A stretch of DNA of 64,000 nt from Combretum micranthum (taxonomy: Eukaryota; Streptophyta; Magnoliopsida; Myrtales; Combretaceae), in NCBI GenBank assembly GCA_024138025.1, contig JAMXBD010001246.1, positions 1-64,000 on the forward strand. The letters are read 5' to 3'. Made by a program: the position numbers and the translations under genes. Numbering within the stretch: the first letter of the stretch is position 1; every line of letters begins with the position of its first letter. Of this stretch, positions 1 through 11,878 are shown piece by piece. The notes under the pieces were generated by a model that saw only the letters and a list, made by a program, of their open reading frames with translations, did not search any database and was not told where the DNA came from.

Positions 1-95
<95 letters not shown>
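1..95. repeat. 95-base uninterrupted poly-C tract
   Basis: The window opens with 95 consecutive C residues, then a C/T-rich transition into AT-rich sequence. A homopolymer of this length is very unusual in a plant genome. The sequence after it resembles the C-rich stretch upstream of the promoter in the LTR family at 374-3841, which runs C-rich on its minus strand near 3205-3225. The tract may therefore be an expansion or sequencing artefact anchored in a naturally C-rich LTR site. It is not a telomere repeat. Confidence 0.9.
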
Positions 96-98
<3 letters not shown>

Positions 99-354
99 CC
101 CTCTTCTCTATTATTTATTTCTTTTTCAATTTATTTTATTACATCTAATTCCCTCCACATTTATTTATAAATACCCCTTTCCCTCAACTTCTTTCATACT
201 TTCATTTTACATGACTAAACTCTCCCAAAATTTCTCCACAACTTCTCTCTCCACAAACTCTCTCTACAAAAACTTTCTTCCATTCAATCTTTCCCAAAAT
301 CTTTACTACACATAAACCATCTACCATTCATTACTGCTCACATAATCTAGTGTA
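96..354 (+). other. Truncated LTR-promoter-like fragment
   Basis: A TATAAATA box at 166-173 is followed by a CT-rich leader. On the plus strand this resembles the minus strand of the solo LTR at 374-3841 around its own TATAAATA (3143-3150): both have a C/T-rich block, then AT-rich sequence, then TATAAATAcccc, then a leader rich in CTCTC and CCACAA. I infer a broken copy of the same or a related LTR family in opposite orientation. Its left edge is the poly-C tract. Its right edge is where Athila LTR similarity begins (about 355). No ORF of note is present. Confidence 0.4.
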
Positions 355-368
355 AGATTATGTTGTGC

Positions 369-373
369 ACTAC
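369..373. repeat. Target-site duplication ACTAC, left copy
   Basis: This is the five-base direct repeat of the solo LTR insertion. The matching copy is at 3842-3846, and the undisturbed site is present once at about 15378-15382 in the other Athila LTR. Confidence 0.85.
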
Positions 374-3300
374 TGTCACGCCCCGGCGGGTACCCTAAAC
401 GTGACAGCCCGCCGTACGCAATATTAAAACTTAAGAATGACTACCTCAGTCACTCGAAAGCTTCCATATCGGTACAAGGCGTACATTCACAACAAAGGGA
501 GACCGGTGGAGTAATGCATTTTAAGACATTGGCAGCGGAACATGCAAAATAACACTTAATATATTCATTGAAATAAAAGTCTTACAGCTTCTAAGGGGCA
601 TTCCCCGATAATTCATAATAACATGGTTCTAAATATAACATAACTAAAGCTAGAAGATTTTAGAAGAAATCTACTCTATAACTTCAAAATAGATTCCTCC
701 AAAAGCTTCTCAAAATAAGGATTCTACCCGGGAAATCAAGGTGGTCTCGGGTGCAAAAGATAATCCTGCAATATCAAAAGTCTATAGGAGTATAAGCATG
801 ACTAGCTTAGTGAGATATTCCTTACGCAATAGTACTCATAACAACAATCAAACAAGTTTATTAATCAAGCATATGAATGCAACAACCATATGATCAAACA
901 TTACATACGACTATCCGGTTTCGTATGTTTGATGGATTTACCCCTCCATCGGTGGTTAGGGAATGCTTTGAACTGGGTCCCGAACAACCTCCTCAAGTTT
1001 GCGCGCGTCTTGGGGTTCCAACGAACCGTACTACTAGTCCCCGGGCCTTCCATGCCCAAAGCGATCGATCCGGCTCGGCTACACCTTGAGGCCGTATTCC
1101 CCGTACGTCCTAACCCTCAAGATGTAGCTAGGCAGCTTACCTTTCCGGTCCCACGCTGAGGAGTAGTAGCAAAACTTCGAAATGATATTCTAAGTGATAT
1201 GCATGAGCAATTTATTATATGGGATTTCAATATGGCATTAAATCATTTAAAGCGATCAAACAATATTTGCACACATAACAATACATACATGGAAACATTT
1301 ATATCAATCACAAATCGGGTTCCGATATACTTATCGTTCATTGATCGCACACAACGAATCACATACATAATTCCCATAATATCCCACATGCATATCAATT
1401 TTATCTTTTCCTAACATCTAGTGCTCTATTCTACAAGCACATGCGCGAATACATAAGCGTAAAGGAAACTCACTCGTCCATAGCGCTCTAGGAGTCGAAG
1501 TAATCCTCGGGGAAGACAAGATCGTGATCCTCGACACCTAAACAAAAGAAATACCCAACATGAGTATTTCATCCAAGATCTATTCAAGTTCTATACTTCT
1601 ATCTTAAAGAATTCGTAAAATCGTATGGAATGGAAATTCCAACTTAAAATGGCCATAACTTGCTCATTTTAACTCGGAATTTCGCATATTATATACCGAT
1701 TTCTACCTACTCGAAAAGATCTATCTATTTCTAAGGTTATTTTCATCAAAAGAAGTTATTTAGGTCTCGGAATAGTAGCGTACAGATTTGATACGAATTT
1801 TCCAAACTTCAAAACTAGAGTTTTCAAACTTTACTTCACTCAAGGGCTTTTGTACAAAAATATAGTATATATGTTGAAAAATCCCTTGAATATATGTATA
1901 TCATATATGTATAATCTCATACTATATGCATGAATTTGGTGTTGTCTCAACAATGGTTTTGTAAAACAATGTCTTGAAAGTGAGATAAGCTTAAGGCTTG
2001 AAAAGAATTTATTTTTATTTCCTAAAATAAATGAGTATTTCCTCCTTTTAACTCCATTCCTTCAAAAAGTTATTTTAATCTTTCAAGATTTCCATAAATT
2101 TATTTCTAGCGTTTTGGAAAACAAAGTCTTTCTAAATACTTTATGGTTAGTTCCACTTTTAAAAAAATCATCTTATAAGTTATTTTTGAAAAACTTATCT
2201 TAGACTTTAGTGTTGGTGGAAAACTTTGACAATTGAATCTAAGAAATCCTTTGTTTAAGTCTAAAGAAACTTTCTTATTTATTTGAAAAGAGAATTTATA
2301 TTAACTTTACTTTATGTATTTCTTGGTAAAAACCATATATTGTTACTATCTTTAGAAGAATATTTGTTTAAGATAAATTTCAAACCTTTAAGGAAAATAA
2401 CTTCTTATGTGACAAAATTTATATTTAAAAAGAGTTCTTATTCTTATTTTAAGAAAACTCATTTCTATTATGATTGAGACAATAACAACATATTCATATG
2501 AATGAGATATGTAACATGAAAATATAAAAACAACATAATAAATAAATAAGAGCATAAAAGTAAAGTCAAGTATTGGGAACCTTAGCTTCATCAAGGTATC
2601 CCGGGACTAAGAATGGACTAGTCCTCAAAGAAAAGAAAAGCAAAGAAATAAAATTGTTTTGACTTGATATGGACAAGTCTAAGACTAGAAAGACTAGTCT
2701 TAATAAAACAAGTAAATAAATAAATTGCAAGACTTGAAAATAAATAAATAACAAGTGAGCTTATATGCTCTAAATAAATATATATATATATATATATAGA
2801 TAAACAATAATAACAATATCAACATAATAGTAACATAAAGAAAATAAGAACATGAACAAAAACAAAACATGAATAAATTGTTGCTTCTTTAACTCAATGA
2901 GTCTAAGAAACATACACTAAACTCATGTTAAGTTATATGAACATGAGAGAGAATATGAGAAAGTTTTACCTAAAGTTTATGTTTGTTGAAGAAGAAAAGA
3001 ATGGGTTGTTGTATTATGTGGAATGGTTTTCTAAAGAAAAGAGAGACTTGAGAGAGATGTTGGGAGAGGAATTTTGTGGAGTGATTTTGAGAGAGTTTTA
3101 GTATGAATTTTTGTTGTGTGAAAGAATGGAAGAGGAAGGGGGTATTTATAGATTTTTGGAGTGGAAATTTGTGTGATTAAATTAATTGAAATTGAAAATA
3201 AAATTGATGGAAGAGGGAGGGGCGCCGGTTTTGAGCTTATAGGGGGGAAAAATTATTTTTGTTTGTTTTGTATAAAAGAAGTAATGTGTAAGGTATGATG

Positions 3301-3841
3301 TGATTAAAGTTGTATGGGGAAGGTAAATTGTAAGGTATAGGTATGGTAGAGTGTAAGAATAGAGTGTAAGAAAAAGTAGAGATAGGTGAATAGTAATGAA
3401 TAGTAGAAAAGTACTATGAATAGTAGACTAGACAATTAAAATACCGGTAGTAAAGAAAATACGCGTAAAAGGCCTATATCTGTTATTTTTAGTTACCGAA
3501 AAATTCTAAAACTGATATTTTTGAAAACCTTATATTTTTACGAATCTATTGGTGTTGTCGGAATATTTTTGCTATCCGGTGCTCCGGGGCACGGTTTTCG
3601 AAAACTGATCCCGATCGGATCCGAAAGACACTAGAAAAATTCGAATCTGATATTTTTAGGCTTCCCTATGTTATTACGAACCTTTCCACAATTATTCAAT
3701 TTCGTTTTCTAGGGTTTAAGAACACGGGATTGCCGGATCTAGATTCACTAGACTAATCATAACTAGGTTAATTTTAGGGTTTCGTTTCAACTTCCGGTTC
3801 TTAGGGTTTGCTAATATTATCGAAAAATCTAGGGGCTTACA
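374..3841 (-). mobile_element. Solo LTR, 3.47 kb, inserted in the Athila 3' LTR
   Basis: The element starts TGTCACGCCCC and ends GGGGCTTACA, that is TG...CA. It is flanked by a perfect 5-bp direct repeat ACTAC at 369-373 and 3842-3846. Removing it joins GTGCACTAC directly to AATCTCC, exactly as in the undisturbed partner LTR at about 15373-15390, which proves insertion. There is no internal primer site, polypurine tract or pol-like ORF, so a solo LTR (unequal recombination) is likelier than a full element. A TATAAATA box on the minus strand at 3143-3150, with a CT-rich leader, suggests the LTR reads on the minus strand. An LTR this long is unusual; Ogre/Tat-like Ty3 elements are one known group with multi-kilobase LTRs. 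Short ORFs inside (877-1414, 2283-2754) are spurious. Confidence 0.85.
2779..2799. repeat. (TA)n microsatellite
   Basis: A short TA run inside the solo LTR. Similar runs are at 30086-30110 (followed by poly-T) and about 46818-46836. Confidence 0.9.
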
Positions 3842-4766
3842 ACTACAATCTCCTAACTTATATTAAGTCCCATCACTAGAAAATTGTAATTAATTGGATT
3901 ACTAACAATTAAACGCATTTCATGTTAAGATGACTTCGTAAACCTAAACTCGCTACTCACACATGAGAGAACACGAACACAAACTCAATAACAACATGAT
4001 GGGAACAGAAATATGAGATGAGAAATAGAGAAAAGAAGACACCCCTCTTGAATTACAACTAGGTAGATGTTATTGCATAGTACAAACACTCGATTCCGGA
4101 TGTCTCTCTGGAGTTCTTCTGGATTCAAAACAGATTACAACACTTCCTCTTGGATTTTTCACACTTGCAATCTTCAACAAATTCTAATGAGTACAATAAA
4201 TGAACAGGCGTAATGATGTAAAGTGAACAAACTTCATGATCCCCTCTCCAATGGGTGTCTTCTCTATTTATTTTAGAGACTATTTGATGAAACAGTACAA
4301 CATTACAAGGAATATTCGTGTCTCCTCTCCGAAGCAATGTTTCAATTAAATAAAAAGGAAAATGAAAACGTCGTGTTGCAAACCATCCATCATGGACGAC
4401 CAAGGAGGTGTGATATGCATTTTCTTCAACTATTCCATCAATCACGGGTGATCAAGGGCATGGGATAGCTTCTGTTGAAATTTTTTCTTCCTCCTCTTTC
4501 AAATCATGGACGACCAAAGGCAGGGGGTTCATGTTGTTGCTTAATTTCTTCTCATCTTGCCCATGATTTGTCTTGAAACCTTGTTTCTTTTGGAAATAAT
4601 TAAATTCTCTTTGCTCCAAATTGCTCAAAAATGCGTTGCTATGGTCCAAAGTCACCTAAATTGAAAATATTGTTGATTTAAGTTTCAATTTGTAAATAAA
4701 AACATAATTCAAGGCCTAAATCATACTTAATCAACCATTAATATCATATATAATTCATGCCTATCA
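3842..4766 (-). repeat. Athila 3' LTR, main segment
   Basis: This segment aligns along its whole length with 15383-16299, with scattered substitutions and small indels. With 355-373 it forms the left (3') LTR, split by the solo LTR. On the minus strand it begins TGATAGGC directly downstream of the polypurine tract, the expected LTR start. The first part of the LTR seen at 14762-15363 is missing here, so this LTR is truncated at about 355. Minus-strand ORFs at 4125-4655 recur in the other LTR and are not convincing genes. Confidence 0.85.
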
Positions 4767-4770
4767 AATA

Positions 4771-4781
4771 TCCCCACACTT
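4771..4781 (-). promoter_or_regulatory. Polypurine tract of the Athila element
   Basis: The minus strand reads AAGTGTGGGGA, four bases before the LTR start TGATAGGC. It is preceded by the GCTTGAGGACAAGCAAGG stretch common just upstream of the 3' LTR in plant Ty3 elements. It would prime plus-strand DNA synthesis during reverse transcription. Confidence 0.8.
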
Positions 4782-6229
4782 AAGCCTTGCTTGTCCTCAA
4801 GCAAGAAGCTAATAGAAAAAAAATTAAAAACATATAGCAATCATGGTGTTACTCCTTTAGTGCTGGAATTTAAAAATTTCTCATTATCAACTCTTAAGTG
4901 TTCATTCCTTAAGCTAGAGTTTCAAAGCTAATCAAAATAAGTCAACCTTTACCCTCACGTAGTAAGTTAGATTTTCAATCATAAAAGTAAACACATAACC
5001 ACAAGTAAAATAAAGAATATTCAACTATTTCATTTCTTATATTATTAATTTTCAAATTAATTAGTATCACTAATCATTGAGTTAAATCCTTTAGTGAAAG
5101 TATAGAAATTAACCAACCCCCTAACTTTCTCTCCTTTATTTTTTCCCCTTCTTTAATTGATTGATTTTTTTTTTAGTAGATCCTATAACCCATGTAGCAA
5201 ACTTTCAATCGATAATCTTGACTTCATCACTCAAGTTAATAGATTGTTCCCTTAAAAAAGGCGTCCATCGGGTTTACTTATTTGAGTTATAGTACTTATT
5301 GAACTCTTTATTGTTAAAGTGACATCCTTGGTCAGTCAATCCCAAGCCAGATGACCTTAGGTGACTAGGTTTTAAAGGGACCCTATTGAACTCAATCACT
5401 TCAACTTTTTTTCTTTTTTGAGAAAAGAAAAATCAATAAAATTGGAGGGATCATCTAGTGATTAGCATCATTTGAATTTTGCACAAATGGTAATTCATTT
5501 CATTATTCTCTTCATGCTGATTAATGGCAGTAGTAAATATTGATAATATAAACTGAACATCTTAAACTTGTAGCCATATGCTACTTAAATGCAAAATTCT
5601 AAATTAAACAACGAGTAAGACTACCCATTATGATTTCACATCGTTACCATAGCCTTAAGAACATTACACACTTTAGAGCAGCTTGCATTATATAACTTTC
5701 ACTATTCAGCACTTATGAACTTTCCATTTAACACCAAACCAAACTAACACAACACCAAAGCAAACTGCTTCAAATGTGATAAGTGCTTCAAAAACAAATC
5801 AGTTTGACAAGCATTCATTATTATCATTCAATTCAGAAAATTCCATCTAGCATGATTGCATGCTCCCTTTCCCACACTTATTAGAGACATTGTCCCCAGT
5901 GTCTCTCTCACATGACAAAAATGAATAAAGAAATAAAAGAGAATTGGACTTCCCTGAGTTGTGCGGTTTGATGCTGTACTAAAATTGCCTATTTCATTCA
6001 TCGGATCCTCATCTCAAATTGTCCGTAAACATCTCAAAAGAGAAGAAACAGTGCCTTTATCACATCACAGATAAAATGCAACAAAAAGAGAAATTAATCG
6101 GTTATGGAATCACTAAAGTTAAACAATCTCATTAGTTCAACAAATTTACAATGAAAATGAACTGATGAAATCAGGTTGCCTAAGAATAATAGAATAAAGC
6201 AATAAAATCATAAAGGAAATAGCTCCAAT
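4782..6229 (-). other. Athila 3' spacer between the env-like ORFs and the polypurine tract
   Basis: About 1.4 kb of AT-rich sequence lies inside the element, after the env-like remnants on the minus strand. It includes a T-rich run near 5166 and no ORF I would defend. Long non-coding 3' spacers are usual in Athila/Tat elements. Confidence 0.6.
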
Positions 6230-7560
6230 TCATGCTAAGTTGCTTTCCTCTTCAATCTGATCCACGGTTCGCTTCTTCTTCTTTTGATCTTTCTTCTCTA
6301 TCACCCTTTCTTCATCGGACTCGAATTTACCACTGTCTTCCCTATCTTCACTTGCTTCTGCTTCTTCTTCTTCTTCTTCACTAGAAGAAAGAACAACTCC
6401 TTTAGCAAGGGCTTTCTTATTAAAAGGAGGTAGGGGTTCTGGTGGTGGCGGAAGTAACATAGGAGCTTGGCTTAACTGACCTCCCTCTCTTGAAGTTCCT
6501 GATTCCCTAGGAGGACTGCCACTTGGAAAATCTGGAATGACACATGCAAAATGATTGGCAATGTTTTTCAATAATTCAATCATGCCATTTTGTTTTTTCA
6601 TCATTGTATCTTGTTCCCTCCTAAGCTTCTGTATATTCCTCTCCAATCGAGCCAGGTTTCCAGTTGAGAAGTGAGCGGTATCATGTGGAAGTGGTTCAAC
6701 ACTCAGGGCTTCTGCATCATATCCTTTTTCATTCACCTTTAGAGTATTCCATTGGTTGAAAGGGTCTCTAAAGGAGCTTTAGCTTAGGTCCCACATCCAT
6801 TGGACCTCTACTCTCTGGACAAAATCTAAGATTTTTCAAAATCTTAGTTATCATCCCTCCTATGTAGATGCCCTTGTTACCTTTCGATGCTTGGTGGCGA
6901 ATAGCAGCAGCCACCACCAATAGTCCTACATTCACTCTATAGGGCTGTGTCACACTATACAGAGGAAGTATGTCTTTTTCACCGACTGTCCCAAGGCTCT
7001 CCATTTTGGTGTTGAGGTTTCTAACCTGCAGATAATGGAACACTCTATGGCTTGTTAGCTTAAGTGAAGAAGACTTTGATCTACTGGCTGCAAAGTCTTG
7101 GTCCTGGTTGAGAGATCTCCGTGCATGAGTTGAAGTGATCCAGCAGGCAAATCAACGGGTAAATTCTTGAACTCGGGATCATTTAACTCCTCTATTGTAT
7201 ATAAGCCCATGGCTTTTGTAATTTTTTTCATGTTGACAGTGTAGTATTTCCTAAAGGCATAAAAGGTGATGTCATTAGGCAATTTTGCATGATGGATTTG
7301 ATTTCTTGTCTTGAACGATGCTAGAAACGCCAATGTCACTTCCTTGTAACACTTCTCCTCTAAACTAAACAATCTCAGCCAGGCATCATCCCTCAGTAAC
7401 CTCCTCATTGCAGCACCAAACCATACTGATCTAGTCTATTCCAATCCAATATGCAAGGGGACTCGAATACCTTTGCCCTTACATATTCTTGATATCTAGT
7501 TCTATCCTCCCTTTTCAACCCAAGAGGAATTCTTGGTTGTAGTCCAGAACTAGATTCTCC
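6230..7560 (-). pseudogene. Athila env-like / plant-transposon-protein ORF remnant
   Basis: Three minus-strand open blocks follow one another with frame changes. The first (7408-7055) has LRDDAWLRLFSLEEKCYKE and FYAFRKYYTVNMKKITKAMG, resembling the N-terminal part of the plant-specific ORF found after integrase in Athila elements. The second (7043-6768) continues it with the GMITKIL region. The third (6736-6230) has a coiled-coil-like segment (LARLERNIQKLRREQD), then a Pro-rich and a very acidic tail ending in Lys/Arg-rich sequence. The position 3' of integrase is where Athila elements carry their env-like gene. I see no clear transmembrane segment or signal peptide, so envelope function is not supported. 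The frame is broken at about 7050 and 6750. Confidence 0.65.
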
Positions 7561-9032
7561 TACTTCTTTACTTGATCTCGGATGTTTTTATCCCTTTTTC
7601 TATTGAGGCAACATTTTAGGAGCCATCTACAAAGAATTTGATAAAACATTTTCTCTTGAATGCATGACATATAGTAGCTAATAAAAAAATTTTATTCGGC
7701 AAAACTTCTAACACATTCTCTTAAGTATAGATGGAAATCAGCACAACACTTCCTAAACTAGATAGAAACATGCACAAAATAAATATCATGCCAACACAAT
7801 GTCTTTTCCACATGACAATTAATCATTACAATAACATTACTAAAACTATATGTAATACCTAAAGAATAACTAAGTAACAACGAACATTATAAACCCAATA
7901 ATAATCATGAAATCCATCCATCTAAGTTATTTTCCAAAGCATTATATTCTTAGGCAATTAAACGAACACTTGATATACAAAATTTCACCACTTCAAGCAT
8001 AATATACAATTAGATACAAACACCATAACTAAATTCATACATAAACAATGGTTACAACACTTCTTGATCACACTCAAGACTATAAGCTACAAAGCCCTAA
8101 TGCTAGAACACAAATCAATAACCTTAAAAATTAGGGTTCTAAGACAAAATTTCGAATCGAGACAACAATGGACATAATATACTAGATATCTAAGATAACA
8201 ATCATGAATCCATGCTTTAAACACAACACAAGGTAACTACTACAATAACTACTCTCAAAGATATATAAAATTGACATGAAGAATAAACTTAAAGACCCCA
8301 AATGTTGGTACAAATTCTAAATAAGTAGAGTGAAAGATTCATACCTTGTTGGCGTGATTCTAACTAAAGGAAGAAAGCTGGAAGAGTAATGCGTGCATGT
8401 GTAGTGTATAAGAGAGAGTTTGTGCAAAAGAGAGAGAGTGGGTAAGAGAATTTGATTTAATTTGAAATTCAAACTGAAGAGAGAGAGAGAGAGATTATAT
8501 ATATAGGTACAGATAAGGTGAATCATGGGCGACCAATCCCATGTTATACCCATTGCGCATTTGTGTTGGACTTACCAGGGATAATCTCACGGACAATAGA
8601 TCTATGGTCACGTCTGTGGATGATTTGTGCTTGCTCAGGGAGCTTATCGCGGGCGAAAAAAGAGCAGGAATTCCCTCCAAGGTGATGATTACGGGCGAGT
8701 GTTGGGGCGTGGTAGGGGCTGTGGACGACTTGAGCTCCTTCAGGAACGCTCGCAGGCGACGAAGGAGCTGTGATGGCTACGAGGGGTGTGGCTGGTGTTT
8801 CTCTAAGCTTGTCATAGGCAAGCAAGGACTGGTGATGGCGTGATTCAATCTACTGTTTTTCCAAGCTTGCAATCCCTTTGCTATTGCTGCCCGTGAAATT
8901 AGGCATGATAGAATCTGGTTGAATTTTTTTTTATATAAACATACATATATCTATATCATCATATGAAAACGAGTTCTATTATAAAGTCCACTATTATATA
9001 GTCCATATTACAAAAATTTTAGTAATAACCTA
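7561..9032 (-). other. Athila spacer between integrase and the env-like ORF
   Basis: The sequence is mostly AT-rich and non-coding. It contains a GA microsatellite (8479-8494) and an oddly GC-richer block (about 8520-8860) that is open on both strands without resembling a known protein. The motif AATCATGGGCGACCAA at 8521-8536 recurs with small changes in both LTRs. Confidence 0.55.
8479..8494. repeat. (GA)n microsatellite in the Athila spacer
   Basis: A short perfect GA run followed by a TATATATA word. Confidence 0.9.
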
Positions 9033-10282
9033 TCAACTACACACATATAAAGATAGTTCAGAACTTGGTATAACATCTAATATAAATACTAAAACATGAG
9101 AAACACTTAAAACAACAATAACAATACATGCTAGTTTTTTGTCTCTAGCTTGACACTCGTCAATCCTTCTCAAACAATTTTCTACTTGGAGAAGCCTTAA
9201 CTTCTCCCTGTCTTCATCCATATCAACTTTTTCTTGATAGATCTTTAACCTTTGCTCGTTAACCTTAAAAGTGCCCTTTTCCGGATGTGTGACTTCAACT
9301 ATGCCATATGGAAAAATCTTCTTCACAGTAAAAGGGCCAAACCACCTAGATCTAAGTTCGCCTGGAAACAATCTTAATCTAGAGTTCTATAATAAGATTA
9401 AGTCTCCTTCCTTGAACTATTTAGGGTGCTTGATATGAGTATCATGTAAGTGCTTTGTCATTTCCTCATACAACCTGTTATTATCATAGGTCAATCGTCT
9501 CCATTCATCCAACTCATTTAGTTGAAGTTTCCTTTTCTCACCAGTTATCCCCAAATCAAGATTAGCAGCCTTAATAGCCCAAAAGGCTTTGTGCTCAATC
9601 TCAACTGGAAGGTGGCATGCCTTTCCGTACACCAACCTATAAGGAGTGGTGCCAAAGGTGTTTTAAAGCCAGTCCTATATGCCCATAGGGCATCATCTAA
9701 CTTGTCTGCCTAATCCTTCCTATTTTGAGAAAGTTTTCTCCAAAATCTTTTTCAATTCCCTATTGGAAACTTCAACTTGTCCACTTGTTGGGGATGATAT
9801 GGAGTAGCTAACTTATGGTGTACCCCATATCTTTTAAGTACCTTTTCTATTTGGCTATTGCAAAAATGTGTCCCTCTGTCACTAATTAAGGCCTTTGGTG
9901 CTCCAAATCGTGAAAATAATTTCTTTAAAAACTTGAGCACAACTTGGGCATCATTAGTAGGGAGAGCTTAAGCTTTAACCCACTTTGAAATGTAATCAAC
10001 AGCCACAAGAAAGTACCTATTTCCAAAAGAACTCAGGAATGGTCCCATGAAGTCGATCCCCCATACATCGAAGACTTCGCATTCTAATATGTAGTTCTGG
10101 GGCATCTCATCTCTCTTTGATATATTTCCTGTTCTTTGGCACTTGTCACAAGTTAGAACAAACGAGTTAGCATCCTTAAAAATGCTTGGCCAATAAAAAC
10201 CTGATTCTAAGACTTTTTGTGTCGTCCCATTTGCACTGTAGTGGCCTCCAGCTGGACTACTATGGCAATGGAATAAAATATG
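9033..10282 (-). pseudogene. Athila integrase region (decayed)
   Basis: Reading right to left, an HHCC-type zinc-binding segment lies at about 10275-10130 ([12 protein letters not shown] and [13 protein letters not shown]). The catalytic core follows at about 10100-9750, with [20 protein letters not shown], and LISDRGTHFCN carrying the second Asp. Downstream come the segments [19 protein letters not shown] (about 9615-9560) and RSRWFGPFTVKKIFPYGIVE (about 9350-9290), typical of the C-terminal region of Ty3 integrases. The frame changes at least at about 9750, 9660 and 9400, and stops interrupt the core. Integrase would insert the cDNA copy; this copy is not translatable as read. Confidence 0.85.
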
Positions 10283-11878
10283 CTACCCTTCTTTATGTGA
10301 AATGCAGCGCCTAATGACTTGATCCGCACATATCCTAAAAAGATAAGGATCTTCCCAAAAGTAATATCTTAGCTCCGAAAAGAACTTCTTCTTTTGGTAT
10401 AAATCCAAGTCTTGGGGAAGAACCTTTGCAGCCAAATAATTTGCTATGTCAGCAAACCATGGTACTTCCTTATCCTCCACAGATTTTATGACCAACAAAC
10501 TCTCTTTGGGAAACTTATCATTAACATCATCCTCCTTTAATTCCTTCAAATGAGGGTTATCCAACCTAGATAGATGATCCGCTGCCACATATTTTACTTC
10601 TCTCTTGTCCCGTATCTCTAAGTTGAACTCTTGTAAAAATAACACCCATCTTATCAACCTTGGTTTGGCATCAGATTTAGACAATAGGTATTTCAAGGTC
10701 AAGTGGTCAGTATAGACCACCACTTTTGACAAAATGAGGTAGGATCTGAACTTATCGAAAGTAAACACTATGGCAAGTTGTTCTTTCTCCATTGTGGTGT
10801 AATTCTCTTATGTAGGTGTTAAGGTTTTACTTGCATAATAAATGGGTTTGAAGTGTTTCTCTATCCTCTGCCCTAACACGGCCCCTACAGCCGAATCACC
10901 TGCATCACACATGAGTTCAAATGGTAGATTCCAATTAGGAGCTACCATTATAGGGGAGCATGTCAACTTATCCTTCAAAATATTGAAGGCTTCCAAACAT
11001 TTGTCATAAAAAATAAAAAGGGCATCCTTTTCCAACAACTTGGTTAAGGGTCTAGAGATTTTGGAGAAGTCTTTAATGAACCTCAGGAAAAACTTGACAT
11101 GTCCAAGAAAACTTCTAATTGCCTTAACTGAATTTGGTGGAGGCAACTTAGAAATCACTTCCACCTTAGCCATATCTACCTCTATTCCTTTCCCGGATAT
11201 CTTATGACCCAAAACTATATCTTTTTGTACCATAAAATGGCACTTCTCCCATTTTAAAACCAGTTGGGTCTCTTCACATCTTTTTAAAACCTTCTTCAAA
11301 TTGTCTAAACACTTCTCAAACGTATTCCCAAACACCGAAAAGTCGTCCATAAACACCTCCATAATATCCTCCACTAGTTCCCCAAATATGGCTAGCATAC
11401 ACCTTTGAAAAGTCGCAAGTGCATTACATAACCTAAAAGGCATTCTACGGTATGCAAAGGTACCAATAGGGACAAGTGAATGGCGTCTTTTCCTTGTCTT
11501 CCAATGCTATAAGAATCTGAAAATTCGAACATCCCATCTAAAAAACAATAGTAATCATGACCAGCCAACATTTCCAACATTTGGTCAATAAAATTTAGTG
11601 GAAAGTGATCCTTCTGAGTAGCATCATTGAGCTTCCTATAATCGATGGATACCCTCCAACCAGTCATGGTGCATCAGAATTAGCTCATTGCTTTCATTAG
11701 GCACAATCGTCATGCCTCCTTTCTTCGGGACCACTTGGACTGGACTCACCCATGGACTATCTGAAATTGGGTATATGAGTCCCGCATCCAACAGTTTAAC
11801 TACTTCTTTCTTAAACACTTCCTTCATGTTGAGATTTACCTCCTTTGAGGTTGCCCCACCGATATAAATCCATCCTCC
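10283..11878 (-). pseudogene. Athila reverse transcriptase and RNase H (decayed)
   Basis: The RT begins near 11827 with SDSPWVSPVQVVPKKGG, continues with WRVSIDYRKLNDATQKDHFP (about 11660-11600) and then MPFRLCNALATFQRCM (11443-11390). The catalytic motif is FMDDFSVFG near 11345-11320, a normal variant of Y/F-x-DD. RNase H follows, with FELMCDAGDSAVGAVLGQR (about 10925-10870), [16 protein letters not shown] (about 10725-10670) and AADHLSRL. Frames change at about 11650, 11420 and 10800. All expected catalytic motifs remain recognisable, so decay is mainly by frame breaks. Confidence 0.9.

Noticed and set aside
1..95. Telomere or centromere repeat
   Set aside because: A pure C homopolymer is not the plant telomere unit CCCTAAA and has no period.
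877..1414. Short plus-strand ORFs of 60-90 codons
   Set aside because: They overlap each other in different frames inside a proven solo LTR and resemble no protein.
4125..4655. Minus-strand ORFs in the Athila 3' LTR, with a counterpart at 15525-15920
   Set aside because: Both LTRs carry them because they are copies of one repeat. The frames differ between copies and there is no domain, so they are not genes.
8541..8843. 100-codon plus-strand ORF and its minus-strand partner
   Set aside because: The open frames come from the GC-richer composition; no domain or codon pattern supports either strand.
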